Source: Datnioides undecimradiatus (Eukaryota > Chordata > Actinopteri > Lobotiformes > Datnioididae). From it: DNA of 64,000 nt. The stretch lies in NCBI GenBank assembly GCA_008933995.1, contig WARS01003734.1, positions 1,138,599-1,202,598 of the forward strand. The letters run 5' to 3'. The translations under genes and the position numbers were made by a program. Below are positions 55,638 to 64,000 of the stretch, piece after piece (positions within the stretch are counted from its first letter, which is position 1; every line of letters begins with the position of its first letter). The notes below the pieces were generated by a model. It was not told the origin of the DNA. It ran no database searches and saw only the letters and a program-made list of their open reading frames with translations.

Positions 55638-55835
55638 CAAAACAACAAAAGAGCGAATGCATGCAAAACGCCGCCTTCGGTGCTAATCTCGCACCTACGT
55701 TCTGCTTTCATGCTTCCGGCTCAGCGTCCGACCCGTCCACAGAAAGGGCAGCCGCTCCATTTCAACCCACCCGGCTTAGTTTCCCCTCAACAGCAAATGT
55801 ATTCAAAAGGGTTTTTTTTGCAAAAGCAACATTGA

Positions 55836-56139
55836 AGGCTAAAGCGAGAGGAAGGCAAGACGGGAGCAGCCTGCAGAGAGGGGATCTGTGATTATCATTG
55901 AAGTCGAAGGAAGTGGGAGGACCGGCTTCACAGTGATTTCGGTTTGTGGGTCTCGCAGTCTGATGTAACGCCGAACCTTCGGGCTGCACAAGGAGGAGTA
56001 TGTTCGCTTTATTTTGTCCACTGTTTTTCAGGCTTTTTCACGCCTAAACAGGCAAAACTAAAGAGTCCAACAACACGTTTTCTGAACTTAATCGTGCTCC
56101 TCTCAGAGCCGCCGCCCCGTCCAATATCAGCCTGAGCTT
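55836..56139. other. Short non-coding spacer
   Basis: No feature recognised. Confidence 0.5.
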
Positions 56140-56560
56140 TAATCAATTTTCATGGCCCTTTCCAGCTGATAACAGCTCTAACCATCTGTGTTGCAATTCA
56201 AATGCTTCACCATTATTCTTCGAGGCGTGTGAACAATGCCACAGATATAAGGCACTTACCTGCATGTAAATTATTGATCACCTTTCAAACCACTACAATA
56301 AATAAATAAATAAATGAAAAGAATGGGCTCTGTGCATGTAAATAAGGCGCTGCACTCAGCCGAGGTGTTTCACCCTGGTGTCAGGCTGCCGGCGATTTTG
56401 ATTTGGTGCCATTTGGATATTAAGTGCAGTGGATATTGAGTGCTATTACAGCCAGGGACAGGCGGCACATCAATCTCTGTCAGAGAGGTGGAAATCTGTC
56501 TCCAGACAGGAGCAGTCAGGAAGGAGCTGCAGTCGCTAACGCCAGCTGCATAAAAAGCCG
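56140..56560. promoter_or_regulatory. Strong candidate conserved non-coding element
   Basis: Long repeat-poor block with CTTTAATCAATTTTCATGG, GTTGCAATTCAAATG, ACCATTATTCTTCG, GTAAATTATTGATCACC and TGGATATTAAGTGC. A short (AATA)n run is at 56302-56316. Dense homeodomain and CAAT words. Confidence 0.42.
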
Positions 56561-56600
56561 AATCCCAGGAGTGATGGGAAAACTAGTTCGGTATAATGAA

Positions 56601-56690
56601 CTGTATACAAGCTTAGTTACAGCATCTCATCTCGGCCTTGTACTGTGACCTGTGTACAAGCTCAGCTACAGTAACTCATCTTAGCCCTTG
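56601..56690. repeat. 49-bp imperfect tandem duplication
   Basis: ctgtatacaagcttagttac (56601) recurs as ctgtgtacaagctcagctac (56650). The following bases also match (CATCTCATCTCGGCC / TAACTCATCTTAGCC). About 80 percent identical by eye. Confidence 0.85.
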
Positions 56691-56720
56691 GGCACTAACA
56701 ACATGTCAGTTAGGGTAGCA

Positions 56721-57479
56721 GGTTGCATTCAGACTCGGCTCATTTGAACATTTCAAGTGTCACTTCAGGATCTCTCAGGACAGGTGTCACCGAGACGTAT
56801 TTCAGCATCATCCCGGCGAATCTGCGAGCCCGCCTGCCGCCCCGGTCGGTCGACTGAGCTGCAGCGCGTGTGGCCAACGCTGCTCCCTGCATATTTGTTA
56901 AAGATCCAAAATAATCGGGCTCTCTTCTCTCGTTGCAGGGCTGCTTTTGGCTTCGAGTTGCCTCTCGCGGGACCCACTCCCCCCTCCCCCAAAAAAGTTA
57001 CCTGATGAGCCACCGTCCTCGCAGGAAACAGAGGGAGGCGAGCGGAGCGAAGGGGGGTAGAAACAGAGACAGAGAGAAAGAGAAAGCTCTCATTATTTCT
57101 CCCTAATTGCCCACGAGTGACCCTCCTGATTCCCCCCTCTGCAACCAGGTACGGTGCCTCATTACAGGCAGCCTCCTCAGTTCTCCCAGGAGGAACCCAT
57201 GAAAAGGCCATGAAAGGCCTCGTCTGACAGGGGCCAGCCAGACTGGACCAATTAACAGGGTTTTTCTGTGCTCTGACTCGCCACACTGCAGTTTGCAACT
57301 CATCCATGGTGTGAGACTTGCAGACGTCCTAGGTCAGGTTGGGATGGTTTGTTCAGAGGGTAGGAGGGATAAGGGCAGCGCCATGCAGCCGGCGCCACGC
57401 CGCCATTTACATGTTTCTCACGCCTTTTTTTTCCTGACATCACTGACTGTAAAGAAAAAAAAAATATTTAGGAGGAAAA
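56721..57479. other. Non-coding stretch
   Basis: A 180-codon minus-strand frame (56765-57307) is open through mixed sequence and has no recognisable domain. A purine run lies near 57065-57090. No gene supported. Confidence 0.45.
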
Positions 57480-57900
57480 TTAATTGAACTCAAGAGACGA
57501 GACATTTTTAATTTTCCATCCAAGGCAAGAAATTAAGAAAATAAATGCTGTTTCTTTAATTTTGGATCACCACTCAAACTGTGACAGGTCATTGAAAGTT
57601 TAAAATATAGATGTTTCCTGGTGCCCTGGCATCATTGCTCCATGAAGGCTAAACGCAATTGTCTCTCAGCCTCCCGGTGCCAGGTGACTTAGTGTGTGTC
57701 TGAATAAATGACCCAGTCAAGGTGAGTCCCCGTGTCAAGCCAGGAGCATCAAAGACAAACCATGCAACCTTGCCAGAGGGCCTGTTTTCCTTTCACCTGG
57801 AGAACTCCATTTTCACTCTCCAAGGCTTGATGCATTCAAGCCCGTACTGATCTTTGTAATGACTGCTCCCCAAAAAAAAGAAAAGAAAGGAAAGGTAATT
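57480..57900. promoter_or_regulatory. Strong candidate conserved non-coding element
   Basis: Repeat-poor block. It contains TAATTTTCCATCC, CTTTAATTTTGGATCACC, GTTTAAAATATAG and TAAACGCAATTGTC. CATTGCTCC-type words, CTTGATGCATTCAAGCC (imperfect palindrome TTGATGCATTCAA) and TTTGTAATGACTGC follow. It ends at an A8/GAAA run. Confidence 0.42.
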
Positions 57901-58649
57901 CAGACAGCCTCCTGTCTATTAGTGACATGAAAGACAAGACTTTCAAAGAGCGCTCTCCTTCCTCTTCAGGTTTTAAAGGCACAGACATTCTCTTCAAGGT
58001 CACATCAGTTTCCGCCGGAGTGATTCAAAGCAAAAAATCACCTGAACGTAAACGGCGCCGACTGATAGAGTGGAGGACAATGACGGGGCCGGAGACAACG
58101 ATACCACTCAGCGGAAGAGTCTGTGACAGTTGCGGCGACAGTTTATTTGGGTGGGGGGAACGAGGCGAAGAGGAAGGGTTGCGGAGGGTGGGGCTGGACG
58201 GATGAGGGGTACTGATTGGCTTGCCGTCTCATGGGGTGCGTGTTCGCCTGCAGGGAAAGGTCACGGGAGGGAACAGGAGTAACGAGGTGTGAAGGGAAGG
58301 CACTGTCCTCGGTTCCCGGGCCCTAGGAGACATCCACGGCAAGGTGTTAATGCAGATGCCGCAGCCTCCCCAGGTTCTGTTTATTACACCTTTCCAGGGA
58401 GGCCTGCCTCCAGTTTCACCATCAGTCAATACGGCTGAGGACGTGCTAATCAGAACCAAACACTGGCAGCAAGCGCCGGGCCTGCAGACGGACAAACACG
58501 GCACGCTGTGAACATCTTTTGCTCAGAAACCGCAGAAGAAGACGCCGGCCGCGTGTTATTTTTGTTCTTTTTGCTCGGTAATTGGTCACAGATCCAGTTT
58601 ACTTCTCCCTGAGGCCGTCGACTCCGCCGCCCTCCAACCCCGAACCACG
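57901..58649. other. Non-coding stretch
   Basis: Mixed sequence with G-rich GGGTGGGGGG near 58150. No gene; a 92-codon frame at 57927-58205 is unrecognised. Confidence 0.45.
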
Positions 58650-58721
58650 AGCTGCAATATGAGCAGTTTCAAATATCTGAATAATTATCATGAAGCAGAG
58701 ACCATGAGCTGGCTGTTATCT

Positions 58722-58736
58722 CCCACTAGTGGCGTT
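58722..58736 (+). promoter_or_regulatory. CTCF-like motif
   Basis: cccactagtggcgtt matches the CCACTAG.GGC core; lies 27 bp left of the nested palindrome. Confidence 0.35.
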
Positions 58737-58762
58737 ATGTTTTCTTTACTATCAAACATAAA

Positions 58763-58785
58763 ACGTCACAGAACGTGACGTTCTG
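58763..58785. other. Nested perfect inverted repeats
   Basis: CAGAACGT / ACGTTCTG (58769-58785, single-base centre) overlaps ACGTCAC / GTGACGT (58763-58769 and 58775-58781). It contains TGACGT (CRE-type half-site) and an AGAACG...CGTTCT arrangement resembling a steroid-receptor palindrome. Motif reading only. Confidence 0.8.
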
Positions 58786-58800
58786 TAAAACGTTTTTATT

Positions 58801-59989
58801 TATATTTCTATAAATTCATTCAAAACAAAAGGTTTCTTTACAATAAAATCCCACCGAGTTAAACGTTTAAGCCTCAGTCACACCAGAATCCTCCACTAGC
58901 AGATGCTAAGTGTAGCTAGCATGTTGTTTATGTTATGCATGTTTTGTTAGCTTGTTAGCTTGTAACCATCATTGGCCGGCACAGTGTTGGTGGCTGTGAA
59001 ACACACAATACCGCTCGCTGTGACGTTACAGTCTGTGCACGTTTGCCCGGAAACTGACTTGTCGGCTGTAGAAACATCTGCAAATTCAGGCTGCGATTGG
59101 CTTTTGCGATGTGGCAAAGCTGGCGTGCGCGCTGCGTCTTCAGTTCTCGTTTTTTAAAGACGTGCATGGACAGACATTGGCTGAGGAATGTAAAAACACA
59201 TCCTAGTGACAAACTTTGCAAAAACAGAAGTCAGCATAGTCAAGGTCAGACGTTTTAGGGGACGAACATAAGAAAAACAGATTTTTTAAGTGGAGGAGAT
59301 CTATTTAAACTGTTTTCACTGCTTCTGTTTGTGTTCAATCCAGGTTTTGTTTATGCACTTTAACTAATAACTGAGCATGACTGTGTGTGTGTTGTGCTGG
59401 TGCAGGATCGTGTTGTGTTAAATCTGGATGTGCTTTATGTTTCCAGTCACCTGCATGTTGCCTATTGTGCATCATTGTTTAAGTTTAAATACAAGAACCT
59501 GCAACAAAATGCACATTTCTAACACAGGAGCAGGGATTTTATGTAAAAATGACTATGGACAAGAGAATAAGTGACTAATTGTTAATATATTAGAATAATA
59601 TCTTTCTCGTTGATCCCTAAAACACTGAAAATGAGAGGTATGTGTCAAGCAAAACGCGTGTTTCAAACAGACAAAGTCATAACAAAATGACCTTAACACA
59701 ACCTGACACAACCCTTGTTTTGTTTCCAGAATGGTCCCTGCAGCCGCAGCAAAACTGCTGTCTCTCCATGAACTCAACCTGAGAGAGGACCACATGGGAG
59801 ACCGACCCTCATTATGTATAAAATATCATTAATTAACTTTATTGAATGAGTCACAGTATGGTTTCCACCACGTGGTTCCCTCAGGGTCCCTTGCCCAAGA
59901 CCCCACCTTGCCCTGTTCGGAGCCAGTGAGCCAGCATCCTTCACATCAGCCCGTTCTCTTAGCCGGGGCTGCTTCTAGGTGACTTTCTC
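58801..59989. other. Non-coding stretch
   Basis: GCTA/TAGC-rich patch at 58890-58970. Otherwise AT-leaning plain sequence, with a possible element near 59480-59640 (ATTGTTAATATATTAG words). No gene. Confidence 0.45.
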
Positions 59990-60330
59990 CCCTCTTGTCA
60001 TTGCTTAGAAAGCTGCCAGTAATTTATAATGTTGTGACAGTCAAATAAACAGGGCTGCTGCTGCTCGCTGGAGTGAAAAGTCCTGTATTAAAGGGAATCA
60101 AAACAGCTCCAAATGGTGCCTTGAATGGAAATAATCTTGGTGTAAGATCTGTTCTGGGCTGGCTAATTTAAATTTGTTCAGGGTGACAGCTTACTGGAAG
60201 AGGGACATAATGAAGTCCATTATCATCAGTGGTGCAAATTCTAAAGAACGAGAACTCTCATTATCAGCGCTTTCCTGTATACGAAGGAAATATGTTCATC
60301 CATTATGAAATGTGCTGAGAATGACAACAT
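59990..60330. promoter_or_regulatory. Strong candidate conserved non-coding element
   Basis: Repeat-poor block with GTAATTTATAATGTTGTGACAG, GCTAATTTAAATTTG, AGTCCATTATCATC, CTCATTATCAGC and ATCCATTATGAAATG. Three CATTAT words in about 120 bp suggest repeated homeodomain binding. Confidence 0.43.
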
Positions 60331-60519
60331 GGAGCAAACATAAGACAATGTGAGCTGTGACTCGGCGCTGGGTGGGAGAGAAAAATGGAACAGAGCTCGT
60401 TGGAGACCGGACAAGTCCCCTTTTTCTGTACAATGCCTTCACTTGCTTTATTTATGGGTGAGGTGATGGTGATTTTCACCGCACACAAGAAGGCCATGTA
60501 TTGGATTTTAGCCCAGTCA
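60331..60519. other. Short spacer
   Basis: Plain sequence between two candidates; no feature. Confidence 0.5.
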
Positions 60520-60800
60520 AGGCTGTAATAGGCTGATCATTCTGATATCGCGCAGCGCTGTAGAGCAGCCGCGGTATGCAACAGCAAGACCAGCCTGCGC
60601 TTTTATTTACTGCGCCTTTTCTTGTGGTAATCTGACATCTGGGAGACCACGGCAGACCTTGAACAGTGTCTTCCCAGGCATTATCTCATAAAAACAGAGC
60701 CTTGATAATGCCGTTCCATTAGACAAGTAGCGGAAATAACAATAAGTCATTTTGGCCAGAATTAACTGATAAACAGGGGAAATGAAGGAAGAGATGTGTA
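60520..60800. promoter_or_regulatory. Strong candidate conserved non-coding element
   Basis: Contains GTAATCTGACATC, GCATTATCTCATAAAAAC, CTTGATAATGCCG, AACAATAAGTCATTTTGG and AGAATTAACTG. AT words interspersed with GC spacers; no repeats. Confidence 0.43.
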
Positions 60801-61249
60801 ACCGACGATAACTACGGCTTCACTAAACTTAGGGAGCGAGGACTTCAAGCTGTTTCTAAAATATATTCACTTCAAAGAGTATAAAAATATGTTTGGTGCC
60901 AAAATAATCATCAAAAGTAAGTTCAGTGCCAGCAAAATGTGCTGCTGAATGAACTGGAGTGGAGGAAATGGGAAAGCCAGGTGTTGGATGTGGAAAGGGG
61001 TGGGTTGTGGGGGGGGGTCTCATACACATACTAATGTGCCATTAAAAGTCAAGTGCTCACTTTCAGGGACAAGAGACTGAATCAAACACAAAGCGACGCG
61101 CTGATGAGTAAGAAACACCGGTTTAAAAATATGGATTTGTAATATTATTTGGTTCAATCTAACATAATGAACAGTTCAGGGCCGCTGCGGGCTGTACTTT
61201 GCATCCAAACATACAGATAATGACATTTGGAGGCACATAAAGGTTGCAG
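60801..61249. other. Non-coding stretch
   Basis: AT-leaning with a G10 run near 61010. No gene. Confidence 0.45.
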
Positions 61250-61580
61250 AGTTGCAGCTAACTAGCTTATCTTAGCTTGCTTGCAAACATTACAAGTAGC
61301 GAAATAGGCTAACGTCGAAGTAGATGTGTTAGTGGGCTAGCTGCTAGCATAATCCACAACTTTGATTTATGGATTCTAACAAACATCCAGTGGTAAATTA
61401 TCAAGGGAGGGGCAGCTAACAAGCTAACTGTAAGCTAAGCTAAGCTACAATTAGCCAGCTAGCTGTGACTTAGCTAAAGTGCATGGATCTGGCGTTTGGT
61501 GCATCACAACTTTCGATTCCAGAGAGTATCCTTTAAATATAAGGCTAGCTACCACCAGCAGCTGTTAGCTTAGCTTAGCA
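61250..61580. repeat. GCTA/TAGC-dense tract
   Basis: By hand count 26 GCTA or TAGC words occur in about 330 bp, including AAGCTAAGCTAAGCTA (three AAGCT(A) units) and TTAGCTTAGCTTAGC. Similar but thinner patches lie at 7590-7770, 9855-9990 and 58890-58970. It is neither a strict tandem repeat nor a known transposon I can name. Confidence 0.75.
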
Positions 61581-63029
61581 CATGGGCTAAACCACAAAAA
61601 GGCAACGGGCTGGAGTAAAGAAAATATTCTCACACATAAACAAACCATGGATGTGTTGTAGGATAAACCAAATACCCAAAAGCAATTAAATGTAATTCCA
61701 AACCAGTCTAATTGATCCTGTATTTAGCTTTACACTCAGTAAACACGAAGCAATCTAGCATGCAGAGTTTTAGCATAGTTTGTCCATAAACATCAATTCA
61801 CATAATCCTAATTTAACTTGTAAATTGTAATTTTTCCTATGCAACCAGGCATTAGTGAAGGTTTTCACTTGTTGAAGGTTGTTCAATCCGTCACAGAGGA
61901 GCTCACGTCTGATTTATGCTTCTTTCCATTAATTTTAAGCCGTTACCTCGTAATAATATTCAAACTTTGAGAGGAAATTTTAAAAAAAACTCTGCAGACT
62001 TAACATTTTCTGTGATGGATCACACAACTGAGAGAAGTTTTCAACAGCCCGGTAATTGATTTTCATACCTCAACGAAATGAATAGAAATCAAGAGCCACA
62101 AGAAGAAAAGAAAAAAAACCCACATTCAAACGTGTGAAACACAACAAGGTGGCTCTCAAATTAGCCAGTTGTAAGCATGCACAACGTAAAGGAGCAGACG
62201 TTTGTTGGATAAATGGGAAAAATTGAATTATAAGACCCAAAACGGATGCTCAGCAGGTGCACCAAGAGTGTGAGACGTTTCTTATAATAGCTGTGGTTCC
62301 TGTTTTGTTATGAATGAATACTAGAGGTGTGTAAAAGGGAGGAAGATGCACGAGAGTCTCCGCTATCATGCCACGAGGAACGCTGTGCAAGTGTGATTGC
62401 TTGTTAATGAGCCTTCTTGCACGTGCTGCCAATAAGTTGGGAAAATGAACAGTTTACTCTAAAAAGTTGTTGTTTTATTCACACTTTTGCTGATCATAGG
62501 TGTATCATATCGCTGGCCACATTCAAGAGATCTGATTAAACTAGATTAGAGTCAATGTAAATGTCATCGTGCAGAGTACAGGTACAAAGTCAGTAAAACG
62601 CTGTTAGCGTCTAACCAGAAGTGCAAAAAGGATAGTTTTATGATCTGATAAAAGCACAGATAGAGCGCTAATAATCATCGTTATTGGCCCCTAAAATTTC
62701 ATATCTGTGCTGCTCTAATCAGCAGCAATGTTTTTATATAAAACACACTGCGGCGTGCATGGTGCACTGTGGTAAGTGTCAAGTGAACCCGGAGACGGGT
62801 TCACGTTAAAGACCTCAAAGCGGCGTAGAAAGACCTTAACGTCGCTGCCGTCGTCTTCATTATGAAAATCACATGCCAAACAAAAGTCTCGGTTACGGGT
62901 GACTTTCAAGGCAAGAAAGACAAAGGACACATATCAAACACAGTCGTCCTCTAACAACGTTCGCTGCATTCAGCCCCTGTTCCATCTCGGAGGGAGCTTC
63001 ATGTCCCACACGTTCCTTTTTTCACCCAC
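61581..63029. other. Non-coding stretch, partly AT-rich
   Basis: Blocks at 61830-62060 (CCATTAATTTTAAGCCG, GTAATAATATTC) and 62500-62720 (TGATTAAACTAGATTAG, CTAATAATCATCG) have a candidate-element look but no further support. No gene. Confidence 0.4.
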
Positions 63030-63480
63030 TCCTTCAGGTCAATATTAGCTCAAGGAACTCCAGCTACTTGATGTACCCCAGTCAAATTTACCAAACACTG
63101 TTTGACTCGTGCTATTAAATCTGAAGATGAAAGAATCGCCAAGGGCAAACAGCTCCTGAGGCTATACACCAAATACCCAGACTCTCTACTTTTAACAGTA
63201 AGGCACAATTAAGAATTTAAATGGATCCTGCATAAATGTGCCTCTGCTGTGAATCTGACTTTGAAAATATCATAATTAGTGTCAAGCCTCGCTGACATTG
63301 TGCAAAGTGTAAAGTCCGGCTACCTTCACTGATGTGCGGCAGTGATAAGTTCATCCCTGTGATTACAGGGTAAAACCTAGGAAGTGTGACACAAAATGTA
63401 CCCGGCAAAGAATAATATAATTAAGTCTGGAGCCGTGGATGTGTACCCCCGGAGGAGCCTGACTGAACCTACATCTATTT
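63030..63480. promoter_or_regulatory. Candidate conserved non-coding element
   Basis: Repeat-poor sequence with TCAATATTAGC, TGCTATTAAATC, GCACAATTAAGAATTTAAATG, CATAATTAGTGTC and ATAATATAATTAAGTC. The AT words are spread over the whole 450 bp. Confidence 0.4.
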
Positions 63481-64000
63481 TACCTCAGTGCTATTTACTT
63501 TCAGAATATGATTCCAGCTCTATTACAGGAGATAGAGAAGGACAAATATGACGGAGCAACAGACAAATGGGAAGGAAGAGTGAGGGAGGTGCAGTGAGAA
63601 CAGGAGGAGGAAGGTGCTGGGAGGGGGTGCTGAGAGAGATAGGCAGAGTTGGGAATGATAAGGAATCACAGATAAAGCCTCCAGGGTGCAGACATGTTCC
63701 AGGGAGGAGTGACCAATCAAGATAGAGTGAAAGAGGGGGTAAAATTGTGATAAGAGTGATGACAGAGTGTAAAATGACTCAGTCAGCCCTGGCAGCGGCG
63801 TTTGGCTCTGACCTCGCGCTTCCTCGTCCCAGTTCAGTGGAGTCCTGAGGTTCAGGACGGTGCCAGCTGGTTGTGGGACAACGTTTGAACCTGCTGATTG
63901 TTGACGAAAGCTAAAAAAGCTGTAAACCTTCCAACGCAAAGGCCTCTCCAGACTCCGACAGTGTTTCACACACGCGGGATGGATGTCAGCGAGTTGTGCG
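63481..64000. other. Terminal non-coding stretch
   Basis: A 148-codon minus-strand frame (63523-63969) is open because the plus strand is purine-rich at 63530-63640; the peptide is leucine/serine-rich with no domain. No gene. Confidence 0.5.

Larger units (their letters stand above)
54951..55835 (+). other. Longest open frame in the window, probably spurious
   Basis: A 294-codon frame starts at 54951 with a purine-rich tract (peptide rich in R, G and E). It continues through the plain block 55010-55420 and then two A-runs coding lysine. There is no signal peptide, membrane segment or domain. Part of the plain block reads as a conserved-element candidate (GAAATTGCATCACATATCG, GGTGGCAATTGGG, AGTCATTAAGGC). 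A single-exon gene cannot be excluded but evidence is lacking. Confidence 0.15.

Noticed and set aside
56765..57307. 180-codon minus-strand frame
   Set aside because: No domain, no splice context, amino-acid composition typical of random GC-rich DNA.
57640..57670. miR-219-like phrase (AAACGCAATTGTC)
   Set aside because: Only the AAACGCAATT core agrees; no complementary arm nearby.
63523..63969. Leucine/serine-rich 148-codon minus-strand frame resembling a membrane protein
   Set aside because: It is the complement of a purine-rich stretch; hydrophobic runs follow from CTT/TCT codons.
1..64000. CRISPR arrays, operons, prophage or tRNA genes
   Set aside because: No direct repeats with unique spacers, no Shine-Dalgarno-linked gene runs, and no cloverleaf with intact A and B boxes; the DNA is vertebrate in character.

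Overview
The window looks like vertebrate nuclear DNA, most probably a ray-finned fish and likely a percomorph. The grounds are a decayed Tc1/mariner transposase of the kind common in teleosts, very dense CA/GT, GA and GC-rich trinucleotide microsatellites, tracts crowded with GCTA/TAGC words, and moderate GC with many CpGs. There is no bacterial or viral gene organisation: no operons, no ribosome-binding sites and no run of long adjacent ORFs. Species and locus could not be identified from memory.

I found no protein-coding gene I can support. Open frames are short, on both strands and mutually overlapping, as expected by chance; the longest (294 codons, 54951-55835) is compositionally biased and shows no domain. 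The only protein-like matches I recognise are transposon remnants: a minus-strand Tc1/mariner transposase piece (10215-10945) and a possible C-terminal LINE reverse-transcriptase scrap (29193-29429). Weaker dispersed-repeat candidates lie near 7285, 17812-18000, 29069-29125 and 33205-33665.

Most of the window reads as a gene desert, or very long intron/intergenic DNA, punctuated by 150-600 bp blocks with the texture of vertebrate conserved non-coding elements: AT-leaning, repeat-free, rich in homeodomain (TAATTA, ATTA), POU/octamer-like, SOX-like, MEIS/TGIF (TGACAG) and E-box words. The clearest lie at 1635-2045, 3985-4930, 8530-9680, 13091-14420, 18440-20380, 31441-32360, 33926-35560, 44050-46700, 47946-48720, 50340-50660, 52190-52640, 54480-54800, 56140-56560, 57480-57900, 59990-60800 and 63030-63480. 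Five CTCF-like motifs are scattered between them. This pattern suits the regulatory landscape of a developmental transcription factor, but conservation cannot be tested from one sequence.

The most gene-like interval is 46.7-48.7 kb. It holds a CpG-rich core with an inverted CCAAT box, long GA/GGA tracts, splice-donor-like sites at 47003 and 47826, at least eight microsatellites, and a conserved-looking block with a near-perfect 15-bp inverted repeat at 48653-48690. A second promoter-like arrangement (three CCAAT boxes plus a TATA box) lies at 39498-39650. Other structure includes an AT-rich array of diverged ~160-220 bp units at 24690-25480, 12-, 27-, 49- and 56-bp tandem repeats, and several perfect inverted repeats. 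No clearly new biological system is visible; the findings list ranks what deserves checking.
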